This document shows, in pieces, positions 50,259 to 56,325 of a stretch of 56,325 nucleotides of DNA. Made by a program: the position numbers and the translations under genes. Within the stretch, counting starts at the first letter, position 1. Every line of letters starts with the position of its first letter. Source of the stretch: Bacillota bacterium (GTDB lineage Bacteria > Bacillota > Limnochordia > Darwinibacteriales > Darwinibacteriaceae); assembly GCA_012840725.1 (NCBI GenBank), contig DURQ01000044.1, positions 1 to 56,325 of the forward strand, given 5' to 3'. The notes under the pieces are model-generated. The model was not told where the DNA came from and made no database searches. It saw only the letters and a program-made list of their open reading frames with translations.

Positions 50259-51821
50259 TCAGCTGAAAGCGAAATTCTCCATCTTCTCAGAGAAGCTCAC
50301 CGGCCGAAGCCCTTCACCATCCAGGAGCATCACTTCCTGAAAAACCTCAGCGATGAATTTGCGGTCATGGGACACGGCTATGATGCAGCCGCCAAACTCC
50401 TTCAGAGCAGAACGTATTTCTGGCCCCGAAAGCGGGGATAGGTTCCGCGTCGGTTCATCAAGAACCAAAACCTCAGCACGGTCCAGGATCATCTTGGAAA
50501 AGTACAGTTTCGCCCTCTGCCCGCCTGAGAGTTCAGAGAGAGCGTGTTCCATCTCCTGGGGTGTGAAGTTCATGCTGCCCAAGTAGGTGCGGATCTTGGT
50601 CAGCTCTTCCTTAGTGCCTGCGCACATCAGGAATTCCACAGCGCTCTTTCCAGGATCCATATGCTCAGGGTAGTCTTGGGGCATATAGCCGTAGTTGATG
50701 CCCCTCTGCTCCAAGTCCTGCACGATGGCACGCAGAAGCGTCGTCTTCCCCGCACCGTTCCCGCCGATGATGCACACCTTCTGCGGACCCAGGATGCGCA
50801 GGTGCACTCGCTGGCTCAAGAGCCGTTCTCCGGCACGTAAAGGCTCGAGCTGAAGATCCAAAACCACTTTTCCCCTGGGCAGAGAAACCGCGCTGTCGAA
50901 ACTGACGTTGATGCTTTCCTCGAAATCGGGGCGTTTTGCCAGCTGGTCCTTCTCCCGTTCGAGGCGCTTCCCAAGGGACTTCACGCTGTGCATCTTATCT
51001 TTGAGATTCTTTCCCACGGAGGGTGCCTGGCGGGACACAGTGCGCAGCTCGTGCTCAACCCGCTGGTAGATCTGACGGTAGCGCTCAAGCTTGGCGGCGA
51101 ACTCTTCCCGCTCCTTTTGGGCAACCCGAATCTGCTTTGTGATGCGTTCTTCACGATCCTGCACATATTCTCCGTACCGCAGGCGAGCGATGGTATACTG
51201 CGGCTTGCGTTTGCGCATCAACTGCTCCAGATGGATGATGGTGTTGGCGCAGCGATCAAGCAGGAGTTCGTCGTGGGATACGAAGATCATGGGTATCCTT
51301 GTCTTGCTGATAAACCCTTCCAGCCACTGCACAGACTCCAAATCGAGATCATTGCTCGGTTCATCGAGCAGAAGGACCGTCGGCCTCTTCAGCATTTCAC
51401 AGAGCAGCTGGAACTTGATCTTCTCTCCACCCGACAGCTGGCGCATGGAGATCCCATCGGAGATGCGGTCTTCGGGAAACCCCATTTCATCGAGGAGCCG
51501 GTAAAAAAGTGCGTAATCAAAATCCTCAGGGTCTGTTCGTTCCTTGAGGTACCGGCTTGTGCTCTGATCCAAGACCACATCCGTAAGAACCTGCGGAAGG
51601 TACCCGATCACTTCGCCGGCGGTTATGATCTCGCCTGTGATCTCGAGGTAGCCGCGCAGTGACTCCGGATCTGCGATCGCCTTTAGAAGAGCGGATTTGC
51701 CGTTCCCTTCCTCGCCGATCAACCCGACTTTCATATCGGCCTGAAGCGAGAAACTGAAGTCCTCTAACAGAACCCTCAAATCCTTAGTCATCGAAAGGGT
51801 CAAATTCTTGATGATAAGCAT
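50259..51821 (-). CDS. ABC-F family ATPase, probable ribosome protection protein
   Basis: A 520-residue protein with two ABC domains and no membrane segment. First Walker A GEEGNGKSALL and signature LSGGEKIKFQ with DEPSNDLD; a linker of about 85 residues rich in charged helices (the antibiotic-resistance or P-site arm); second Walker A GGNGAGKTTLL, signature LSGGQRAKLYFSK and DEPTRNLSPLSGPEIR. The last motif resembles that of clostridial antibiotic-resistance ABC-F proteins. Such factors eject drugs such as lincosamides or pleuromutilins from ribosomes. ATG 51821 follows tggggaggtgggagc. Its 200-base leader has a mini-ORF and a terminator, a sign of drug-inducible attenuation. Confidence 0.88.
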   Translation of the reverse strand: MLIIKNLTLSMTKDLRVLLEDFSFSLQADMKVGLIGEEGNGKSALLKAIADPESLRGYLEITGEIITAGEVIGYLPQVLTDVVLDQSTSRYLKERTDPEDFDYALFYRLLDEMGFPEDRISDGISMRQLSGGEKIKFQLLCEMLKRPTVLLLDEPSNDLDLESVQWLEGFISKTRIPMIFVSHDELLLDRCANTIIHLEQLMRKRKPQYTIARLRYGEYVQDREERITKQIRVAQKEREEFAAKLERYRQIYQRVEHELRTVSRQAPSVGKNLKDKMHSVKSLGKRLEREKDQLAKRPDFEESINVSFDSAVSLPRGKVVLDLQLEPLRAGERLLSQRVHLRILGPQKVCIIGGNGAGKTTLLRAIVQDLEQRGINYGYMPQDYPEHMDPGKSAVEFLMCAGTKEELTKIRTYLGSMNFTPQEMEHALSELSGGQRAKLYFSKMILDRAEVLVLDEPTRNLSPLSGPEIRSALKEFGGCIIAVSHDRKFIAEVFQEVMLLDGEGLRPVSFSEKMENFAFS

Positions 51822-51857
51822 GCTCCCACCTCCCCAGAGGGCCGCCGGTGGGTAGGC

Positions 51858-51888
51858 AAAAAAGAAGTCTGCTTGGGCGCAAGCAGAC
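51858..51888 (-). terminator. Attenuator terminator in the ABC-F leader
   Basis: On the minus strand GTCTGCTTG / CAAGCAGAC (9 bp, four-base loop) is followed by ttctttttt, 37 bases before the gene. Being upstream of the coding region it must be bypassed for expression. A segment at 51996-52004 (AAGGCAGAC) could pair with its 5' arm as an antiterminator. Confidence 0.85.
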
Positions 51889-52012
51889 GAACTTTACTGT
51901 CAAGGCATGACCAAAACACGCCCGACAAGAGCAGTTCAGCAACCCAACATGGCGACCACAAAGCAAGCCTCATTGAGGCCCCTTCCACAATCTGAGTCTG
52001 CCTTCATGTTGG

Positions 52013-52024
52013 TTAGCTGATCAT
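52013..52024 (-). CDS. Three-codon leader peptide ORF (Met-Ile-Ser)
   Basis: ATG ATC AGC TAA is preceded by tggaggagagca, a near-consensus ribosome site with six-base spacing. It lies between the promoter and the attenuator of the ABC-F gene. Leader ORFs of only a few codons are known upstream of inducible ABC-F genes, where a drug-stalled ribosome changes the RNA fold. The role here is inference. Confidence 0.65.
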   Translation of the reverse strand: MIS

Positions 52025-52057
52025 TGCTCTCCTCCAGGATGAATGGTCTTTGTGTTT

Positions 52058-52086
52058 ATTGTATCATGAACCAAGGCCTGCCTCAA
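52058..52086 (-). promoter_or_regulatory. Promoter of the ABC-F leader
   Basis: TTGAGG (52081-52086), 17 bases, TACAAT (52058-52063) on the minus strand. It lies inside the 3' end of the helicase gene, giving a separate 240-base leader. Confidence 0.65.
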
Positions 52087-54331
52087 GTTCGTAGAGCTCA
52101 GCGGGAAGACTTTTCACAAAGGGAGAAAGATCACCGCTGCAGATCAAGTCCAACTTGTGCAGTGCCCTGCTGCAGGCCACGTAAAGCAGCCGTCTATCGT
52201 ACTTGGCGCTGTACTGGGCGGTGCTCACGTCGGCGATCACCACGGCATCGAACTCCAGGCCTTTTGCCAGGAACACCGGGAGAACCAGCACTCCCCTCTC
52301 AAACTCAGCACTCTCTCTGATCAGCAGACTGGGCTGAACGCCAACGTCCTGCAGACGCAAGACCGAGAAGATCTCCTGGCATTCCTCCACCGTCTTGGCG
52401 ATCACTGCCACCAGCCCATGCCCGGCATCGAGCCCTTCTTTCACCAGCGCGGCAAGGCGGGCGCCGTACTGCTCCCTCTCCACTTGGTAGACTACCGGCT
52501 TTGCGCCCGTACGCAGCACCGTCGCGGCTGAAGAGCTTCCAGCCAGCGCACTGCAGAAACGGAAGATTTCCTGTGTTGAACGATAGCTCTTGTTCAACCG
52601 CACTGTGGCCAGTTCTAGTCCTTCAAAGAGGTCTGCCAGGCTTCCTGCGCCGCTGCTCCAGACGAAAGGATGCAGTGACTGCTGCGCATCGCCGACGAGA
52701 GTAAAACGGGCAGCCGGGAAAGTCTTGGTCAACACCTGCAGCTGCAGAGGGGCATAGTCCTGGATTTCATCGACAACAACGTGCATAATCCCCCGCTTCA
52801 CTGGGTAGCCTTCCAGCTCTCCTTTCAGATACAGAAGGGGCACCGCATCTTCGAAGGCGATGACTCCATCGTCAAGAGTGCGCAGACTCCCTTCGGCCCC
52901 TTGCGGCCGCTCCAGACCACAGGCCACTTCAGCCCACAGCCCATCATCGTGCCAGAGACGCTGGTACCACGCGATGCAGTCCACGGAGTAGTGTTCCCGC
53001 AGCAGGCTGAAGACGGGCTTGAGCTCTGTGCGAACCCGGTTTACGGCTTCACGTGCCCTGGTCCACCAGCTCTCCTCTTCAAAGGCTGGATCGCTCTGCA
53101 GTGCGGCAAAGACTTGTTTTACCCGCTTCTTCTTGAGAGGGCGGAGCATATGCAGGATACGCTGGCTGATCTTGGACATCCGTTTTTGGACGGGAAGATA
53201 AGCGTAGTTTGTTGAAAACATCCGGGTCTGATCCGCAGCGGAAATGAGCAGCTTCCGACCGTAGTACACATCACTGAAGCGGGCTGCCTCATCGCTGATC
53301 AAGAGCACGAGCCGATCCAACACCTTTTGAAACTGTGGAGACGCCTTAAAGCTGCAGCGAGTCAGAAGCATGTCCCGCTCAACGGGTGAACTCCCGAGCA
53401 GCTGCTCCAGGAAGGAAACTTGAGTCTGTACCTCCCATCGCCAGGCGAAGAAGGACTCGGCAAACTCTCTGAAGGTCATCTGCGGAACATTTTCCTCGCC
53501 CAAATCGGGGAGAACCTGGGAAATGTAGTCGCCGAAAACCCGGTTCGGCGAAAAGACCAGGATGTTCTCTGACTGCAGCATGTCGCGGTACTTGTAGAGC
53601 ATGTAGGCCACGCGGTGCAGGGCAACTGCTGTCTTACCGCTTCCGGCGGCGCCCTCTACCAAAAGCCGCGCATCCTGATCATTGCGGATGGCCCGGTTCT
53701 GCTCACGCTGGATGGTGTTCACGATGGTGCGCATCCTAGCGGTGGCGCTGCGCCCCAGCGCTTCGCGCAGGATCTCATCGGAGATCGTGAGATCATTGTC
53801 GAACATGTAGGCGAGCCGGCGCGCCTTGATGCCGTATTGGCGCTTGAGCGTGATCTTGCCGCGGTAAACTCCTCCAGGGCCGGTGTACTCCGCTTCGCCG
53901 GGACCATAGTCATAGAACATGCTGGAAATGGGCGCGCGCCAATCATAGACCATGGGCCAGCCCGTGGCTCTGTTCAACAGGGTGTGTACCCCGACATAGA
54001 TGACCTCTGCGCTGTTGGATCCTTCTTCCCAAAAGTCAATGCGTCCGAAGTACGGGTTTCTTTCCAAGGCCCTGAGCTGGCCCAAAAGGCGGTTCTGCAG
54101 GCCGAACTCAACGCCACCCTGCCTGAGTTCGGTGATAGCCTGGGCCGCGTCCATCAGACGTTTCTCGCTTGCAGAGCTGATCCCGTGTTCTTCGCTCAAA
54201 GAGCGCCGCACCGAACGCATGCTTTCATAGTATTCCCTGACTTTGGCCTCCTGTTCGGCCAACTGTCCATCTATTTCCGCGTAGACCCGGTCAAGCCACA
54301 TTTGTTCTCGCTCGAGTTCTTTGGTGTCCAA
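52064..54331 (-). CDS. helD: HelD-type superfamily 1 helicase / RNA polymerase recycling factor
   Basis: A 755-residue UvrD-like ATPase. The N-terminal coiled coil (ELEREQMWLDRVYAEIDGQL onward) is typical of HelD, which enters RNA polymerase channels and pulls off stalled complexes. Walker A is EGAAGSGKTAVALHR; later motifs include VVDEIQDYAPLQL, FTLVGDAQQSLHP and LNKSYRSTQEI. I place the start at TTG 54331 because gggggtga precedes it; an ATG at 54400 overlaps the nitroreductase reading frame. Relatives in actinobacteria give rifamycin resistance, which makes the neighbouring ABC-F gene interesting. Confidence 0.88.
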   Translation of the reverse strand: MDTKELEREQMWLDRVYAEIDGQLAEQEAKVREYYESMRSVRRSLSEEHGISSASEKRLMDAAQAITELRQGGVEFGLQNRLLGQLRALERNPYFGRIDFWEEGSNSAEVIYVGVHTLLNRATGWPMVYDWRAPISSMFYDYGPGEAEYTGPGGVYRGKITLKRQYGIKARRLAYMFDNDLTISDEILREALGRSATARMRTIVNTIQREQNRAIRNDQDARLLVEGAAGSGKTAVALHRVAYMLYKYRDMLQSENILVFSPNRVFGDYISQVLPDLGEENVPQMTFREFAESFFAWRWEVQTQVSFLEQLLGSSPVERDMLLTRCSFKASPQFQKVLDRLVLLISDEAARFSDVYYGRKLLISAADQTRMFSTNYAYLPVQKRMSKISQRILHMLRPLKKKRVKQVFAALQSDPAFEEESWWTRAREAVNRVRTELKPVFSLLREHYSVDCIAWYQRLWHDDGLWAEVACGLERPQGAEGSLRTLDDGVIAFEDAVPLLYLKGELEGYPVKRGIMHVVVDEIQDYAPLQLQVLTKTFPAARFTLVGDAQQSLHPFVWSSGAGSLADLFEGLELATVRLNKSYRSTQEIFRFCSALAGSSSAATVLRTGAKPVVYQVEREQYGARLAALVKEGLDAGHGLVAVIAKTVEECQEIFSVLRLQDVGVQPSLLIRESAEFERGVLVLPVFLAKGLEFDAVVIADVSTAQYSAKYDRRLLYVACSRALHKLDLICSGDLSPFVKSLPAELYELEAGLGS

Positions 54332-54335
54332 TGGG

Positions 54336-55085
54336 TCACCCCCAAATGGTTCGTTTCTTGCCCAATGCCGCCAAGTAGACCGCAAACTGGTTCTCTCCAT
54401 CGAGGCCCAGCAGGGCGTTCAGCCGGTCATCATCAAAAGCGGCCACGGCGCAGACTCCGCAGCCAACGGCTGCCGCCGCCAAGTAGAGGTTCTGGCAGGC
54501 ATGGCCAGCGTCGAGGTGCACATAGCGGTAGCCGCGCTCACCATATCTCCAAGCCATCCTTTTGATATCTGCACACCAGATAAATGTGGCCGCGCTCTGT
54601 GCCACGAAGACCTGATCAGCTGCGGCCTCAGCCACATCCCTGGCAAGGTTGGATCCCAGCACCACTGGCACCAGCTTGTGCCCGATAGCAAGATAGCGGT
54701 ACAGCCCAGGTTCAAGGCCGTGGACCCTGTTCACCAGCAGATAGGTTTCCAGGGCATGGCGGGCGCCTGCTGACGGTACGGTGCGCAGAGTGGCCCTCCC
54801 ATTCAGCACTTCATGCACACCCTGGGAGGCCTAGAGAAAATAGGCCAACTCATCCAGACTCAAAGAAGCCCGGGAGAACTCGCGCAAGCTCCTCCGTTTG
54901 GCGATAGCGGTTTGAAGATCAACCTGCTTAACCCTAATCTGTTCAACTCTCGGCAGTTCGATAAGCACCGCCTCCGCCGGACAGGGAAGCTGCAGGGGAG
55001 GTTGGGGCAGTCCCTGCTCCTGCGGGGACTCAGGGAGGTTCTGATACTTCGTCTTTTCCATGAATTCTCGGCCTATGCCCGCCAT
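54336..55085 (-). pseudogene. SagB-type nitroreductase interrupted by an amber codon
   Basis: From ATG 55085 (aaaggag upstream) the frame encodes the N-terminal part of a SagB/nitroreductase family protein (VDLQTAIAKRRSLREFSRA, LSLDELAYFL) and hits TAG at 54831-54833. It continues in the same frame with ASQGVHEVLNGRATLRTVPS and AGARHALETYLLVNRVHGLE to the normal C-terminus (stop at 54336). Relatives have Trp at the stop position (ELxxLLWAAQG), so TGG to TAG explains the break. Without reading through, two fragments result. SagB enzymes are FMN oxidases, some acting on azoline rings. It could be a true pseudogene, readthrough, or an assembly error. Confidence 0.75.
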
Positions 55086-55098
55086 AGACTTCTCCTTT

Positions 55099-55716
55099 CT
55101 AATCCAGCCCTCGCAGGTGGTCCAGCCGGTTGGTGAACACAACTGTCTTCCTACCCTGCTCCACCAGCCACAGATGTACTCCGGTGTCGCCGGTAACGAA
55201 GTTGATGTCACTCACCACCGGCAGGGCTAAAAAGCAGCGGAAGAGAAGGTTGATCATGCCGCCGTGGGAAACCAGGGCGATCCTCTTGTATCTCCCGGGC
55301 AGTATGTACCCATGGGTGAAACGGGACCAAAACCTTTCTGCCCTTGCTCGAAAATCGATTAGGGATTCTGTCTCTGCGTATGTATCGTGAGGTTTGCGAC
55401 CTCCAGCCGGCCGAGGAAACCTGGCCTGGGCTTCAGCGCGAGTCAGCCCCGCCAAAAGCCCGTTGTTCCACTCCACAAGATCGGGCTCCCATTCAAGCGG
55501 CGATCCCGTGGCCTCACTCAGAAGCTGAGCGGTGGCGCTGGTCCGCTTCATGGGGCTGGATATGATCAGTTCTGGCGGATAGTTGACCCTGCACCACTCC
55601 GCAAGGAGACTGGCCTGCCGCATCCCCAGTTCCGTCAAGGGGAAATCGGCGCGGCCTTCGTGACGATCTTCGAGATCCGCTTGTGACTGTCCATGTCGAA
55701 TTACAAGTATTTCCAT
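55099..55716 (-). CDS. Histidine phosphatase family protein
   Basis: A 205-residue phosphoglycerate-mutase-like phosphatase with the RHG motif VIRHGQSQADLEDRHEG, SSPMKRTSATAQLLSE (second Arg), the acid LVEWNNGLLAGLT and the second His in ALVSHGGMINLLFR. The substrate cannot be told; such enzymes include cofactor-independent phosphatases. ATG 55716 follows gaaggtggcgg; the open frame starts earlier at 55737. It is the first gene of a minus-strand unit with the nitroreductase and helD. Confidence 0.88.
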   Translation of the reverse strand: MEILVIRHGQSQADLEDRHEGRADFPLTELGMRQASLLAEWCRVNYPPELIISSPMKRTSATAQLLSEATGSPLEWEPDLVEWNNGLLAGLTRAEAQARFPRPAGGRKPHDTYAETESLIDFRARAERFWSRFTHGYILPGRYKRIALVSHGGMINLLFRCFLALPVVSDINFVTGDTGVHLWLVEQGRKTVVFTNRLDHLRGLD

Positions 55717-55801
55717 CCGCCGCCACCTTCTCTTCAAGACAGTGTGCCGACATGCGGTTCACCCCAGCCGCAGCCTGCCTGACGCGTGCGACCCTATCGT
55801 A

Positions 55802-55830
55802 TTGACAGATGGGGAAATGGGTACTAGAAT
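55802..55830 (+). promoter_or_regulatory. Promoter of the MATE transporter gene
   Basis: TTGACA (55802-55807), 17 bases, TAGAAT (55825-55830). It starts a leader of about 60 bases before the gene. Confidence 0.85.
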
Positions 55831-55894
55831 CGATCTAGCACTATCGTTTCGGGGAGCCGACTGGCTTCTCTCTTTCTGTCTAAGGAGGTTTCAT

Positions 55895-56325
55895 ATGGCC
55901 AAGGCTCGACAGCTCTTCACCGCCAAAGATCTAACCCAGGGCCCTCCGTGGAAACGCATCGTGGAGTTCTCCATCCCCATGCTCATCGGAAACATCGCCC
56001 AGCAGTTTTACAACACCGCCGACTCCATCATAGTAGGGCGGTACATCGGTGACAATGCCTTGGCAGCAGTGGGCAGCGCCTCACCCGTCCTGAACCTGCT
56101 GCTGGTGCTGTTTGTTGGCCTGTCGGTCGGAGCCGGCATTATGGTGGCCCAGTACTTCGGTGCCAAAGACAGAGAGAACCTTTCCCGGACTATCGGTAAC
56201 TGCTTGACCCTGACTGCCCTTTCCTCAGTGATCATCATGGTTGTGGGTCCTCTGGCCACGCGGCCGCTCTTGGAGCTGCTGAACACCCCTGAATCGATCA
56301 TCGACTGGTGCACCGGTTACCTGAA
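55895..56325 (+). CDS. MATE family efflux transporter (partial, runs off the window)
   Basis: The frame is open from ATG 55895 (taaggaggt upstream) to the end of the window, 143 codons. It begins with a short charged part, then PWKRIVEFSIPMLIGNIAQQ, FYNTADSIIVGRYIGDNALA and ASPVLNLLLVLFVGLSVGAG, the first helices of a MATE/NorM-type Na+ or H+ coupled multidrug exporter. The gene start matches the family. The rest of the 12 helices is outside the window. It lies divergent from the histidine phosphatase operon. Confidence 0.93.
   Translation, partial: MAKARQLFTAKDLTQGPPWKRIVEFSIPMLIGNIAQQFYNTADSIIVGRYIGDNALAAVGSASPVLNLLLVLFVGLSVGAGIMVAQYFGAKDRENLSRTIGNCLTLTALSSVIIMVVGPLATRPLLELLNTPESIIDWCTGYL

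Noticed and set aside
53615-54565. Plus-strand open frame of 316 codons opposite helD
   Set aside because: Antisense to conserved helicase motifs; no start signal.
54831-54833. TAG as a pyrrolysine codon
   Set aside because: Relatives have Trp here and nitroreductases do not use pyrrolysine; a nonsense change or error is simpler.
55855-55880. Small hairpin (GAGCC/GGCTT) before the MATE gene
   Set aside because: Only about five pairs and a weak pyrimidine tract; not enough for an attenuator.

Overview
The window looks like a chromosomal core segment of an endospore-forming, chemotactic member of the Bacillota with moderately high GC. The spoIIA operon behind dacF, a spoVA cluster, SpoVK, CotF-like coat proteins, LexA with Bacillus-type boxes and a T-box leader all point there. 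The order xerD tail - deoB - (nucleoside phosphorylase) - dacF - spoIIAA - spoIIAB - sigF matches the Bacillus arrangement, and miaB-mutS-mutL-miaA-spoVK-ynbB is another familiar Firmicute order. The unusual part is an ExbB-ExbD-TonB set followed by a secreted cohesin-like protein and an SLH/coiled-coil/C-terminal hydrophobic protein of the Thermotoga Omp-alpha type. This suggests a two-membrane (diderm) spore former, for instance a Limnochordia-like lineage. The taxonomic placement is inference.

Layout. 1-6.8 kb: nucleoside catabolism (deoB, pdp), dacF, the forespore sigma-F switch, a PHP phosphoesterase and a GNAT enzyme. 6.9-12.1 kb: the envelope cluster, closed by a strong terminator. 12.15-14.06 kb: spoVAC-spoVAD-spoVAE behind a near-perfect sigma-G promoter. 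14.2-24.6 kb: chemotaxis and motor switch genes (cheW, fliM, fliY, cheA, cheY, cheC, cheD, cheB, cheR), a Jag_N-FapA fusion and a small membrane transporter. 24.6-25.7 kb, minus strand: a DUF4363/DUF421 pair with its own sigma-G-like promoter. 25.8-36.5 kb: miaB, mutS, mutL, miaA, spoVK, a PLP enzyme, MgtC and surE. 36.6-38.6 kb: three unrecognised small proteins, then lexA divergent from a YneA-like LysM protein with three LexA boxes between them. 39-43 kb: trpS with a Trp T-box, degV, a Nudix enzyme, initiator tRNA-Met, trxA and a DnaQ-like exonuclease. 43-48.2 kb: a DUF438 hemerythrin/PAS protein, two coat proteins, pduL-tkt and tRNA-Trp. 48.2-56.3 kb is the accessory part: an interrupted XRE regulator, a lipoprotein, an ABC-F gene with an attenuated leader, a HelD-type helicase, a nonsense-interrupted nitroreductase, a histidine phosphatase and the start of a MATE transporter.

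How the genes fit together: SpoIIAA/SpoIIAB/SigF start forespore gene expression, and two candidate sigma-G promoters would later turn on spoVA (dipicolinate uptake) and the DUF421 pair (spore membrane). The chemotaxis set carries both adaptation arms (CheB/CheR and CheC/CheD) and the FliY type of switch found in Gram-positive bacteria. The observations most worth following are the trans-envelope cluster, the three-codon leader ORF with terminator upstream of the ABC-F gene, the trxA promoter whose spacer is filled by a palindrome, the three-box SOS intergenic region, and the amber-interrupted nitroreductase. All assignments rest on reading the sequence; no database search was run.
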